A stretch of DNA of 64,000 nt from Oikopleura dioica. Taxonomy: Eukaryota > Chordata > Appendicularia > Copelata > Oikopleuridae. The stretch lies in assembly GCA_907165135.1 (NCBI GenBank), contig OU015567.1, positions 12,281,001 through 12,345,000 on the forward strand. The letters are read 5' to 3'. The position numbers and the translations under genes were made by a program. Below, in pieces: positions 1-11,689 of the stretch (position 1 is the stretch's first letter; every line of letters starts with the position of its first letter). Below the pieces are notes generated by a model. That model did no database searches. It had not been told where the DNA came from and saw only the letters and a list, made by a program, of their open reading frames with translations.

Positions 1-245
1 ATATATGCTAATTCAGAATTTCAGAGCAATATTATGATGCTTTGTAAAATTTTCGCTGATGATAACACAAAGAAAACTTGCGCTTATTGTGTGAGCATTA
101 TTTTTATTAGCTAAACTCGTAATCATGACGTTTCCGCGACAATTAAACTACTCAAGTCGTAATCTTCCACAGCATCTCAGATTTCAGATATACTTCCTTT
201 GAATATAAATTGCATCTTTTTACTTACAGAGGTTTTAAAAGAAGA

Positions 246-1242
246 AATGAGCTGGAAAATGATTCTATTGTCTTCGCTTCTCTTGCAGAGATTACAGCTG
301 ATTACTTAGGTTGCACATCGTCACAGTTCAGGTTCGAAGCTCAGCGGCGGATTTTGCAATCCAGCCAAATGAAAAAAGAAAAGACAGGGCTAATATTGGT
401 TGTGTTTGAGGCTTTATTAAAATAAATTTAAAGCTGTCAAGATGATAACACTGCTGAAAGCCGAACGTGCGTTGATATGCGATCGGTGTGCGATTGTAAG
501 AAGGAACGTGTTAATTAATTTTACAAGAAAAGGGAGTTCGGACAGCCTCTGACGCATTCCCTTTTAATAAGCTGAAAATTATTTAAAAACGCGTTTAAAA
601 GGATTGCCCTAATAACAAAGATGAAATAAATTGCCCGGCGGAAGTTTATGATCTACTTGAAGAGCCCTGCATCGCTAGCACTATCGATGAATGTGCGAAT
701 TTTAAGGAGTCAACGGATTGCCAGTGCAAAGGTACGTTTTCTCTGCTGAATAATTCAAGCGAAGGAAATCCTTAATCATTTGATTCTATTACAACTAGGC
801 GTCGACGATCCGGACCTCGTGTGCGAGGATACTTCAAATTGTACATCGAAGAAAAAGTGCTGTCCTGATCCTTCCTTTTTCTACTGGTACAGTAATAATC
901 GTTTTTTCTCAGCTTTATGCGTCCATAGTCATTCGAAATCGGTGACAGAGTACTCTCAAGCGAGGTGTTTGCCGAAGGAAATTGCTTGCGACAGCGATTT
1001 ATTGCGATTGATGACGGACTGCCGAAATTCGCCCTCGGAGTTCTATAATGTCAGTGACTCCAGATCAATCTCTTTTCAAATATTTATAGAATACCTACTG
1101 CAAAGAAGAGCCCGAAGAGGTTTTTTGCGCTGTCGATGAAGTTTGCTCGGTGCAAGATATGATCGACAAGGATAAAAACTCTGCATTATTACCATCGGCT
1201 ATTTCATCTATCAGTTTACTGATCTTTGCTTTATACTTGTAA
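246..1242 (+). CDS. Cysteine-rich secreted, possibly GPI-anchored protein (unknown family)
   Basis: Clear exons are 602-731, 799-1049 and 1090-1242, joined by GT-AG introns in matching phase. They encode cysteine clusters such as STDCQC and KKKCCPD. The last exon ends in a hydrophobic tail (LLPSAISSISLLIFALYL) directly before the stop, as in GPI-anchored proteins. An upstream Cys-containing stretch (440-515) and a candidate signal peptide from ATG 246 (MSWKMILLSSLLL) probably belong to the gene, but I could not join them cleanly, so the 5' end is uncertain. I do not recognise the family; a secreted or surface protein is inferred from the leader, cysteines and tail. Confidence 0.5.
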
Positions 1243-1378
1243 ATAAATAACGTTAATTTAACTTAGATTGGGGGCAAGTTTTTATTCACAGCTCGCGACT
1301 GAACTTTACAAAATATAAAAATTCTTGTCAAATGTGGTTCAGTGACGCGTTTCATTCTTCTTTTCGTAACTTAGTTTC

Positions 1379-4300
1379 TTAGGCTTGGAAAACTTCGTTT
1401 CCGGTTGTAGGATCTTCGAGGCCAGTATGATCAGTAGTTGCCTAAGTTTTAAAGGAAATTATCTGCAAGAATTTTTCGTTCTTACCCTCCACCAGTCCAA
1501 GTCGGTAGCCCATGCTGACTCAACAATACTGAATGTATTTTGCTGATCATCATACATTTGAAGTTTGCCATTTACATCAGTAAACACGCTGGTAGCAGGT
1601 TCCGATGCGCTCTCATATGAAGCAAAGCAGTTAGTACAAACTGAGGACATGTCGGATCTCAAGCTTCGGCCGTATGCGGCTCCTGCTCGAAGTTGAGAAG
1701 CTGTTACCCAGTTGGCTTTGCATTTGTCAAATCGGGAGATTTCTAAATTTAGATTAATATAAATATCTCGAATTTCATTCCTTACTTTGTGGGATATTGG
1801 AAATCTGGAAGTTCTGCTCCTTCTCAGCGGTACAAGCTCGATGTTGTTTGCAGCCAGCGTTGACGACCTCTCTGCCGCTTTTTTCGGGTCAAGTATGAAT
1901 TTATCTTAGAAAACAAAACATTTTTTACAAGAAAAATAGCTTTTCAACCGTTCCTTGAAGTGAACTCGTATTTAACGTAGCAATCCCAATAGTCACCCTT
2001 AGGACACAGTTGAACCTGGGTACATGCTGCAAGACTATCGGTATTGTGGCAAAGTGGGCACCATCTTGCGCTTCCAAGAGTAGTTCCTGCGAGAGCAATG
2101 AATGGCAAACCAGCGTTTTTGATTTCTTCGTCTTCTGAAGCACCTGGTCGGTTACCGACAGACTTAAAGGAATTATAGATTCAATAGCAGCAGTACATTT
2201 TACCTGAGAGCTTTCTCGTAAGTCATCATCAACCTGGTCAGATGCAACAGCAGAGGCACCTCCGATGATGTTTGGTCGATTATTGCTTGGTGCTGGGGCT
2301 GATCCAAAGATTGAGGTGAGGTCGAGAGTGCCGAGAGAGCCGAGGGCAGATTGAATACTGTCCAAGTTAGAGAAGTCGACGACTTCTTCCTCTGTTGTTG
2401 TGGTTGTGGTCGTGGTTGTAGTAGTCGTAGTAGTTGTTGTAGTTGTTGTGGTTGTTGTCGTGGTGGTGGTTGGTGGGACAAGGGTAATAACTTGATCTCG
2501 GAGGTTAGTCTTGACGTTCATCGTATTGTAGTCGACGTTAGCGGTAGACAAGAGGCCTTCGAAAAGTGGGCCAACAATTTCATCGCCGGATGGCTCTGGA
2601 ACGTCACCGGTCAATAAGTGGATAAGAGTAATCTTAACTCGGTGAGTAGGGTCGACGTCTCGTCTTCGTCGTCGTAGCGGTTCAACAGCGACTTGCATTC
2701 CCTTGATATCAAGTGGTCCAGATTGCATTCGCTGCTGAACTTCTTGCTTGAAAGCGTCCTCGGATGATTTGAGCTCGGCAAGGAATTCAATGTCGTTTCG
2801 CATGAATCTGTTTCTGATAGGCTCTGGCGTTGTAGTTGTAGTTGTGGTGGTTGAGGTCGTGGTTGAGGTAGTAGTGGAGGTTGTTGTGACAATGACGGGT
2901 GCCTCAGTAACGACTGGAGCATTTCCACCGAAAAGTGCATTCAAGTCAAATTGTCCAAGGTTATTGAAAACCGAGTTGAGATCGGAAAGATTATTGAGGT
3001 CAAGGATCTGGGCTTCTGTTGTTGATGTGGTTGTAGTCGTAGTTGTAGTTGTCGTTGTCGTAGTAGTTGTCGTTGTCGTAGTAGTAGTTGTCGTTGTTGT
3101 TGTAGTTGTGGTGGTGGTTGTAGTTGTGGTTGTCGTTGTCGTTGTGGTGGTGGTGGTGGTGGTTGTCGTTGTCGTTGTCGTTGTGGTGGTGGTGGTGGTG
3201 GTGGTGGTGGTGGTGGTGGTGGTTGTTGTGGTGGTTGTCGTGGTGGTAGTGGTTGTGGTGGTGGTTGTGGTGGTGGTTGTGGTGGTGGTTGTGGTGGTGG
3301 TTGTAGTAGTGGTTGTTGTAGTCGTGGTGGTGGTTGTAGTTGTAGTAGTGGATGTTGTGGTCGTTTCTTCAGGTTCAGCCGGGGCAATGTTTATTTCTTG
3401 CTGTTGCTGAGGAGCTGGCGCGCCAAACATACTGAAGATGTCAGCTGGTCCATTATCACTGTTTCCGAAAAGACTGGCAAACATTGTGTTGAAATCGAAA
3501 TCAGCTCCGGCAGCTGGTGCTGCAGGTGGTGGTGGAGGAGGTTGAGTTGTGGTCGTAGTAGTTGTGGTAGTCGTGGTAGTTGTAGTAGTAGTTGTTGTGG
3601 TCGTGGTAGTTGTAGTCGTTGTCGTAGTTGTGGTTGTAGTCGTAGTTGTAGTTGTAGTCGTCGTTGTGGTAGTAGTTGTTGTAGTAGTTGTGGTGGTAGT
3701 TGTTGTTGTCGTGGTAGTTGTAGTCGTAGTCGTTGTGGTTGTAGTTGTTGTTGTCGTCGTTGTAGTTGTCGTTGTAGTCGTAGTTGTAGTTGTAGTCGTC
3801 GTTGTGGTAGTAGTTGTAGTAGTAGTTGTGGTAGTAGTTGTGGTAGTAGTTGTTGTCGTCGTGGTAGTTGTAGTCGTAGTCGTTGTTGTTGTAGTAGTTG
3901 TTGTTGTCGTCGTGGTCGTTGTACTCGTAGTCGTTGTTGTAGTTGTGGTTGTAGTTGTTGTAGTAGTTGTTGTTGTCGTCGTGGTAGTTGTCGTTGTAGT
4001 CGTTGTTGTAGTTGTAGTCGTTGTTGTAGTTGTAGTCGTCGTTGTGGTAGTAGTTGTGGTAGTAGTAGTTGTCGTCGTTGTCGTTGTTGTGGTAGTGGTA
4101 GTTGTGGTTGTAGTTGTTGTCGTCGTAGTAGTTGTTGTAGTTGTAGTTGTAGTTGTGGTAGTAGTTGTTGTCGTCGTTGTAGTCGTAGTTGTTGTTGTAG
4201 TTGTTGTTGTAGTAGTAGTCGTACTGGTTGTTGTAGTGCTTGTTGTTGTTGGAGCCTCTGTTGTTTCTTTTTTGTTTTTATTTTTCTTATTCTTCTTTCC

Positions 4301-4732
4301 CTTCTTATTGGGTGCCTTATTCGAAGAAGGAATTTGAATATCTGCGTTGTTTCCTTGTGTGTTTGTTGCAGCAGCAGGAGCCCCGCCTCCGAAATTCGCG
4401 AATGGGTCAGATGGAGCAGCGAAATTAATAGGAGAAGCAGGGGCGGCAGGGGCTGCTGGGGCTACTGGTGCAGCTGGGGCTGGTAGTCCTCCTACGGCTG
4501 GTCCTCCAGCACCAGGTCCACCAAACATGGAGAAAATATCTCCTCCGCCTCCAAACAAGTTTGCGAACATTGAGTTGAAATCGAATGCATTTCCTTGCTC
4601 TGGTGGGGCCTGCTGTTCAGCTGGAGCACCTCCTCCGACTGAAAGAATTATCTAAAGTCCAGTTTATCGTTTTAACTTACATAAGTTCTGGCCAAGCGCC
4701 GCTGTGACGAAGAATAATAAGTTGAACTTCAT
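1379..4732 (-). CDS. Large secreted threonine-rich mucin-like protein
   Basis: Six exons on the minus strand (4681-4732, 2214-4638, 1949-2162, 1796-1904, 1496-1742, 1379-1441) join in frame. The start encodes a signal peptide (MKFNLLFFVTAALG). Exon 2 has repeated MFANLFG/MFASLFG and DIFSMFG boxes, Ala/Pro-rich stretches, two threonine tracts of well over 100 residues each and shorter ones, separated by spacers resembling DLNSVFNNLGQFDLNALFG. An RRRRR run before DVDPTHRV may be a furin-type site. The C-terminal exons are ordinary sequence with cysteine pairs (CPLC, CTNC). The Thr tracts should be heavily O-glycosylated. A role in mucus or the larvacean house is inference. Confidence 0.8.
3015..4245 (-). 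repeat. ACN-codon (Thr) low-complexity tracts inside the mucin gene
   Basis: Two long tracts (about 3015-3365 and 3545-4245) are runs of ACN codons on the minus strand with freely varied third positions. They are coding repeats under amino-acid selection rather than a simple DNA satellite. Shorter tracts lie at about 2385-2470 and 2830-2890. On the plus strand the same DNA reads as long poly-Val or Cys/Ser-rich frames, which are shadows. Confidence 0.85.
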
Positions 4733-5238
4733 CGTCTATTCTATCAGCTGGTTTCACCTAAAAATGTTCTTTTAAAGTATCCTGAATAAGTACGTTAATA
4801 TTATTTTGTTAAAAAATAATTATAGTTTAATTCAAAAGAGGTTTTCTAATATTTATTCAAAATAAATTTTATGTTGACGAATAAAATCTAAATTATATGA
4901 AAAAATCTTCGTTGTTCTTCATTTCAGGAATCTCTTTTTCGATAATCAAGTGCTTGTACCTCTGATAGTTTTTTTTTCTTTTGAAGGAAGACAATTAACA
5001 AAGTTGACAACTCTTACTTTTGCAAGCTGGAGTTGCTTTTTATATCATTAAATGCCATCTAGAGGCGGAATATAACCGCTGTGACAAGAGTTCTAAACCG
5101 CTATGTCAGGTGTGATATTTATAGGAACTAATATCAACAGCAAAAAGTTATCTGCATTGAAATACCGATTCGGTGACTGTGGTCATTACAAATAGACATT
5201 GAGTAGAGAAATTTATTCCAAGACATGACAAATAAAAT
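4733..5238. other. Intergenic, AT-rich; promoter side of the mucin gene
   Basis: About 500 bp between the start of the mucin-like gene and the 3' end of the protease gene, both on the minus strand. I see no coding exon or repeat. It must hold the mucin promoter. Confidence 0.6.
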
Positions 5239-6169
5239 TTAAAGGCCGATCTCATCAGTGTACCACTGGCGTCCTTCTGGGAAAGCGATGTTGGTGTAGA
5301 CTCCCGCAATATTGACGTCGCATTTGCCGCTTCCCCATGAAACAGCACCGAGAAGAAGGTTGTCACCGCTCTCTGGATCCTTGACGACCAAGGGTCCACC
5401 AGAATCACCCATGCAGCTAGTAGAGCCCTGACCGCCGCAGCACTGCATTCGTGGGGTGTATTTGCCGAGGATAGGGTTGATGGTTGGGTCGCCCCAGAAT
5501 CCGACGCAGGTATCCCAGCTGTTAAGTGGAAGCTCGACAAATTGCATTCGGTTGGGAATGTTGATTGGATCGCCGCTAAGAAGTCGTAAAAGAAGTTATT
5601 TAGAAAGGTGCAGCTTACTTGGAATCGTGGGCAGAATAGCCCCATCCAGAAGTAGTAGCAGTTTCTCCGTAGAGCAGATTGTTGTTTTGCGAAGCAGAGT
5701 TAGCGGGAACAAGCTGGATTGGCTGAACAGTCTCACTGAAAGAAAGAGCCTCCTTGAGGATCATGTAGGAGTAATCGTAATCGATGGCTCGGGCATCATA
5801 GTTGGGGTGTCCTCGGAAAACCTCTACCTCGGCGAGGTTATCGTTGCTTCGCCAGTCGTTGGTACCATAGGCAACGATGACTCGGGTGGCGTCAAGAACG
5901 CAGTGAGCTGCGGAGATGATGTATTTGGAGCCACCGATTGAACCACCGCACATGTGAGAGCCAGGCTGGCCGAGTTGGATTCGTCGCTGGGAGATTTGCC
6001 AGGGGAACTGACCTTCAGCAGCCTAACAGTTTATTTACTAACAGTCTCTTTGAGCTTATAAGTGTACCTCGGAGCCTCCAATAATTCTGGGAGCATTGGT
6101 GTCGTATCGTGGGCTCTTGAAACTTGGAACAGCCAAAGCCGAGCCAACTAAACCGAGAATCTTGACCAT
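5239..6169 (-). CDS. Secreted chymotrypsin/trypsin-like serine protease (S1)
   Basis: Three exons (6068-6169, 5619-6022, 5239-5575) with 44-46 nt GT-AG introns. The start gives a signal peptide (MVKILGLVGSALA), then the activation site APRIIGGSEAAEG and MCGGSIGG. The catalytic triad is visible: His in SAAHC, Asp in AIDYDYSYMI, Ser in MGDSGGP. The domain runs to a normal end (WYTDEIGL). It is a single-domain S1 protease of the usual size (about 270 residues), made as a zymogen and probably digestive. The fine substrate specificity cannot be read with confidence. Confidence 0.93.
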
Positions 6170-6482
6170 AATTGCAAAGGACTAACTAGCTCTTCCTGAC
6201 GCAAATGTGACTTTAGAAGATGACCGCGGGGAGCTTTTGGGCACGAACACGTGTGTTATTCCCACCAACTTTGGCGAAAATGGAATCAAATGATTGATTA
6301 TGCAAATTGCGCAAGAAATTAGATGATCACAGACAATTTGGCTTGGCGCGTTGCAAAATCACGACCCTTCCAACTGTCCAAATGTGGTCAAGCTTTGGAC
6401 AGATCCCTTTCTCAAAAATTTCAAAGACGCCCATTTAGTTTCAGAATTAAATATCTAGCAAAATTTTTTGCGAGACTTCAAA

Positions 6483-9411
6483 TGATTCTATTTTTTCTAC
6501 TTTTCTGGTGGACAGATCCAGCGGCTGCTTTAATATACGGCGAAGATATACAAAGAGTGAAACTAAGAAATTTCAATCCAACTCTACCGAAAAATCTCCA
6601 ATGCAAGGTATGATCATAATTTCCTTCCCTTCCAATTACGTAAGAACTAAGAGACCCCTCCCGATTTCACAGCAAAATCGCTATCAGCAATCCTCTCGCA
6701 TCATCAATGGTCAGCGAGCTGATTGGAACTGGCCTTTTATCGTTCGAATAAAAATTCAAAAGAACAGATCTTACTGTGGAGCGTCAATTATCAACCCTGA
6801 ATATGTCATTACGGCGGCTCATTGCGTTGCTCATGATAAAAAAGTAACCCTGACTTTTGGCGACCAAGTTTTACATGAAAAAGAGACGAGAGAGCTTTCT
6901 ATGGATTCAGGAAGGAGTTTGAGAGGAAACTGCTCCAGCTGGAGCGTCTAAAAATAAGCAGATTATAGTGCTATAGTGCGCATCATATACGGCTGTAGAC
7001 AGTTACTGTTTGTATATAATGCGAATTGTGAACATCTTCACACTAATTTTTTAATCACGAGGAAAATAATTATTCCGAGGTTATTTTGACTTTATTATGG
7101 TTTCCCTCGAAATCTCTAGAAACAGCCGAATTCATCATTCACCCAAGATATTCTCCAACGACCGGTCAAAATGACATTGCTCTAATAAAACTACCAAGGC
7201 CAATCGCATATTCTTCCAATATTTCACCCGTTTGCTTACCTTACAAGCAAGAATTTCAACCTGGAACAGATTGCTTTATCGCCGGCTGGGGCGCCCAGGA
7301 CGAAAGTCACAAGAGAGGAGTCGTTTCAAGTCAGCTGATGGAGGCTCGAGTGCCGCTGCTTTCTGGAGAAGGAAAGGGGTTGAGCTCGAAATTTTACTGA
7401 AGCAAATTGTGAAGTGTGTATTTTCGAATGCGCAAGATAACCGGACCTAACCCCTTTGAAGTGTGCGCACGTGGAACGTCATACGGGACTTTATTCAACC
7501 CGCAAGTGCATATCTGCGCGGGTCACATGCTCGGCGGGCGGACTGATGCCTGTCAGAATGATTCAGGTGGACCTCTTGTCTGCCTCGACAGAGATAACCA
7601 ACCGGTTCTCGTCGGAATTGTCAGCTTTGGCAAAGGATGCGCGCGGCCGAATTACCCAGGCGTTTACTCAAATGTCGTTAGTTACACAGAATGGATTCAC
7701 CAGCAAATTTACGATAACAACTGGCGAAGCATTTACGACCAATACAAGCCCAACAACTGCGGATCCAAAAACATCGGAGCCACGGAAATGAGCTCGAGGA
7801 CAGAAGCGTCAACTATTTTAGTAACTAGTGGTGATACGAAATGCTTTGGAACTGTTATTAGCGAAAATTTTGTCATTTTTGCGATCGACTGCGTTACTGA
7901 CGAAAAATTACTCAAGATTTTCTCCGTCTACGATGAATTGACCATCAAGAAAATTTTATACGATGATTACGGTAAAAATCAAACCAACCAATTGTCGTCA
8001 TCGTTTCTTTTTCAAGGGAGCTTGGCAATGGTAGAAACAGTGGAAACTTTAGAAGTGCAAATGTGCGTCAGCGAGTCAACACCAGGTACGAATGAAGAAT
8101 GCCTCTCACTTGATTCAGAATACTTCCCGAATTTTTACCGGACGTCGCCCTGTCCAGCCGGCAGTGCTGAAACAACTTGCTTTGATAATATTCCTTCCAG
8201 GTTGATTACGAACATGCTAAGGTAAAAAAATTCTTCAATGAATTTGCCATAACTCCTAATAGTGTTCCTATCATCTGCGGCAACCGACTGGTCTCATTCT
8301 ACCTGGATACCGAGTCAATCCAGTTCATGAGTCTTCAACAATCGCGAAAAACCATCACCGCCGCCATCGAAAAATCAGATCTCAACAAGTTTCTGAAGAA
8401 GACGACAATCCCTTCATTCAATCATTATTCATGGGGCGTCGGCAAGTTCATTCATTGGGGATGCAAATTAAATGCCTGATTATCTTTTTTAGAAAGCCGC
8501 AAATTGCTCCGGAAGAAAACGTTATGGTGACATATGAGTATCAGTATGATTACACGGAGGTGGACGGCGAGGAAACTGCGGAGGATTTTCAGGACTATGA
8601 AAGTCGCGGATCCAAGAAAAATCGAAGCCTGAGAAGACAGCTTCTAAAACCCAAAGAACAAGTATTTATCTTTTAATTATTTTGACGTAAGTGAACTAGA
8701 CCTAAAATGAGTTCTTAGACTCGGAAAAGAATCTGCAACGAATCTTCGAACGTGTGAAAATGTCGAGGAAACATACGATATTGTCCCTGACGATGTCATA
8801 ACAACCTGCGAGAATACAACTAATTCGTGTGAATTTTCATGCTCCACTGTTGGACAAATCCCAACCATCGCAAGAGCAACGTGTAAAAATGAAAAGCGCA
8901 AGAAATGGGAGCCAAAACCAAAAGAACTGGCTCTGTCGGTTGCGCCAGACCAGAACATCAGACAAAGTGTGGCCCAATAACGCGCCATTTCGAAGTCGAC
9001 TTTGATTCCGGCGTCAATATCGACTGCAACAAGAATCGATGTTGGATCAGTTGCCCTGAAACCAAAGTCAACACTCTTCCTCGCTGGACGAAAGAAGTCA
9101 TCTGTAGAAATTCTGTGAGGAATATTTGGAATATCAAGAAGTCAATCAACATCGCCTGTGTCAACCCTTCTCTTCGAGCAAGAGAAGAAAGTCTCAAATG
9201 CGGCGCTTTAGAGGACTTCTACCCTTGGTACAAGAAATCGGACATAACTGCTATTTGCTCTGGAAGAAGAGAAAAATACGAGCAATGCGATTTATACTGT
9301 CCCGATGGAACCAGACCGAAAAGAAAAGGAGAAGTTTTTGATTCTGTCATTTGCCATCGGGGAAAGAGGAAGTTCGAGCCAGCTCTAGAAGAAGCTCCGG
9401 TTTGCGGATAA
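6483..9411 (+). CDS. Secreted S1 protease with a second, degenerate protease domain and Cys-rich C-terminus
   Basis: ATG 6483 opens a signal peptide ([16 protein letters not shown]). Domain 1 has the activation site SSRIINGQ, His in TAAHC, Asp in NDIALIK and Ser in NDSGGPLVC, where Asn replaces the usual Gly before Asp-Ser. A second S1-like unit follows (from about 7800): its His position reads AIDC instead of AAHC, and the Ser region is replaced by [11 protein letters not shown], so it should be inactive. After an acidic linker come Cys-rich, sushi-like segments ending EEAPVCG. Introns include a GT-AG one from about 6917 to 7125 and a GA-AG one at 7372-7461. The frame is off by one base at the A-run 8920-8923. 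A regulatory or complement-like role is inference. Confidence 0.8.
7372..7461 (+). mobile_element. 90-bp GA-AG intron with inverted ends (introner-like)
   Basis: Removing 7372-7461 joins LLSGE to VCARGTSYG in frame, which restores the normal trypsin run to the conserved ICAGH. The intron begins GAAAGGGGTT and the sequence before its final GAAG ends AACCCCTTT, an inverted pair. GAAG occurs directly before the donor and again at the acceptor (7368-7371 and 7458-7461), like a target duplication. Confidence 0.6.
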
Positions 9412-10022
9412 AAACTTTCTTTCACTGTATATTTTCTGTAAATATATTTTTTTACGATTCATTAGCCGATTGTTTCCGAGAAATCAATAGCTGGTAAAAT
9501 TCTCAGTATTACACCTGCGGTCGAATTTATAGCGCTGGAATGTGTTATGTGAGCGTGTCTTTGCAGAATCGACCTTTTTGCAAAATGGCTATCCTCAGCG
9601 GTGGCTGATCCGGCACAACATGCGAAATAGGTAAATTCCACATTTGACGGGGCGATGCCATGAAGGCTTACCGCAACCTATTCAGATCTACTGGTTATAA
9701 AAATAGTGTCAGCCGTTTTCCAAAAGGTCATTTAGAAGCTTTCCAAAAGCAGTGAGGCCATGTTTTTTGGCAGTTAATATTATGTAAATCAAACATTCTC
9801 GAAGAGTTCATTTAACATGGAGTTCTGTAAATGTTCAGCAATTAAAGCCTCGCATTCAAAGGCAAGACAAGCTAGAATTTAGTTTCACTGAATTTCATGT
9901 CTCAAAATTTCGTCTAGTGGCCGCAGTTGACCGTGACGCCCTCAAGTGGTGCTCTTCTGATAAGGTACGATGCTGTACTCAGCCAGTTCAACACTTTATC
10001 GCCCAGAAAACTTAGAAAGGAA
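9412..10022. other. Intergenic region, nothing recognised
   Basis: About 600 bp between the tandem protease gene and the next start codon. It probably holds the 3' UTR of the former and the promoter of the latter. I see no exon, RNA gene or repeat. Confidence 0.5.
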
Positions 10023-10390
10023 ATGCTTCTTTTCAAATATTTTTTGTTCTTTGGCGAGATTTTCGGCGGTTTTAATTTCGAACTCAAGAGACTATTCTAT
10101 CCAGATGATAAACTGAACCCGAAGAAAGAAAAGCGGCTCAAACGAAAACAAGAGAAACAAAGACAACTGAATCAATGCCTCGATGTTCCGAATGGATTTG
10201 TAACGCAATTTGCCGATTTGTTTCTGGTAAATTGCCATCAGGGCTTCTGCTTGGGAGCAAATACAGGGGCACCTTCAATTGCGATAATGGAGAGCTCAAG
10301 CCAAAAGCCGAATGCACATGTTGTTCAAATAGCTGCGATGGAGACTTGCCAACTGATCCAGAGACAACTTTTAGGCCGCCTATTTCTACT
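10023..10390 (+). pseudogene. 5' part of a sushi/carbohydrate-binding-like secreted gene, cut by the giant element
   Basis: ATG 10023 encodes a signal peptide (MLLFKYFLFFGEIFGG), a very basic spacer and a sushi-like module (CLDVPNGF, VNCHQGFCLGA, GTFNCDNGELKP). The module is in two frames that become one if the A-run 10259-10261 is one base longer. It continues into a Pro/Thr linker (PTDPETTFRPPIST) and stops exactly at the left terminus of the 17.6-kb element. The same linker resumes in frame at 27977. This is therefore half of a host gene split by insertion, in this assembly at least. Confidence 0.65.
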
Positions 10391-10676
10391 GGGACGGAAA
10401 AATATAAATTTTCGGTTTTGACAAAACATCGTAAACGTAATATTTTCGAAAATCTAAAAGTGCAGTTATGTCAAGCTTGAACTGCCATTCAAGAATCTTG
10501 AAAAAATTTTGGTTTTTACGATTCTAGTGCCCAGGCGGCGAGATCTAAGAAAAAGTTACGAACTCGCCTAGGGACCAGGGGTACTTATTTTTTCGGATTT
10601 TTTTTGGGCTCAATTATTCTCTATGATCCGAGGATTGTCATGATTGCTTCAGATCGAAAATTACTCATCGCAATCC
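10391..10676 (+). repeat. Left terminal inverted repeat of the giant element
   Basis: Starts GGGACGGAAAAATATAAATT and ends ACTCATCGCAATCC. It is repeated almost base for base on the opposite strand at 27689-27976. The visible difference is an A6 versus A8 run, which suggests a recent insertion. Confidence 0.9.
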
Positions 10677-11380
10677 TGAAATATTGCGCAATTTATTATT
10701 TTCTCATATAATCTATTAAATTATAAAACCAATGCAAATTATATTGAATATATGGCCATGCTCGGCCGTTATATGTCCACTTTATGCCGAATTCGGTCGA
10801 GTTTGGCCGGAGGACTTCCTCGAGGACCACCCTGGTTGAAAACTAACTGCTGGAAGATCAATATTCTGAAAATCAACAAAAAGCCCTGAAGGGCCATCTA
10901 TTGCCATTTTCGGATATCTTTAGTCACTTTCTGCTGGAAGATGTCCCGGAAGACACTTTTGCTGGAAGAAGAACTGCTTGAAGACCAAAATTAGAAAAAT
11001 AATATAAATAGCCGTGGTAAGCCCTTAATTGCCAATTTGGGTCGACTTAGGCCATACAATGCCGGAGGGCCTCTTGGAGGACCCTCTTGCTGGACAACAA
11101 ACAACTGGAAGACCAATATAAAATATGTTTCCTTTCTGATAAACTTATGCCAATTGCCTAAAAACTCAATCAAAACTCATTCTCTTCTTGCATGCATGAA
11201 GATAAAGAGGTGTTAAAATGGAAACTAAGTCGCGCGATGTCTTGCTGTGCCGACTTCTTCAGAGGATTGGAGGTGAGAAAATAAAAGTCTTCGGGATCGT
11301 GCCGTACTACTATCAGCTGCTTTTATCAGTTGTTCAAGGCATATTTAATCAAGTTGTGGACCAGTAATTTCAACAACAAC
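10677..11380. repeat. Subterminal region with an imperfect tandem duplication
   Basis: No gene is supported here. Two diverged copies about 250 bp apart, near 10800-10865 and 11050-11120, share GCCGGAGG, GAGGACC and CTGGAAGA.CAATAT, each after a GGCC-rich stretch. They lie just inside the left terminus of the giant element. Confidence 0.45.
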
Positions 11381-11689
11381 ATGAAACTTTCAGTTTTTCT
11401 TCAGTTTGTTCTCGCTTTTATAGTGGCCAATTTTGTAAATGACTGCTTAAAAGACAACAAAAAAGAAATAACTGAAACGTTTAAATGGTTTTTTGGTACA
11501 GAGACGTCAACTGAGAATGCGACAGCAACTAGAGAACGTCGGTCTGCTGAACAAGAGGAAGTCGACCATAGAAAATTGTCATTCAACGTTGAAGACAATT
11601 TTTTAACGACGTACGTTAACATTAATTTTATTTGGGGGATCAGTCAAGCTGATAGATTCGGAAAACTACTTCTGGCGCTCATGAGTTAG
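11381..11689 (+). CDS. Small secreted or membrane protein, unknown
   Basis: A 103-codon frame starting with a good signal peptide (MKLSVFLQFVLAFIVANF), then a charged middle (TRERRSAEQEEVDHRK) with two possible N-glycosylation sites. It ends ALMS, and the stop lies inside the first copy of the repeated GTTAGTCACCGTGA motif. No family recognised. Being within the giant element, it may be cargo or a fragment of a multi-exon gene. Confidence 0.35.
   Translation: MKLSVFLQFVLAFIVANFVNDCLKDNKKEITETFKWFFGTETSTENATATRERRSAEQEEVDHRKLSFNVEDNFLTTYVNINFIWGISQADRFGKLLLALMS

Noticed and set aside
3398-4486. Long plus-strand frames of poly-Val or Cys/Ser-rich sequence
   Set aside because: They are mirror images of the ACN-coded Thr tracts of the mucin-like gene on the minus strand; that gene has a signal peptide, consistent exons and spacers, the shadows have none.
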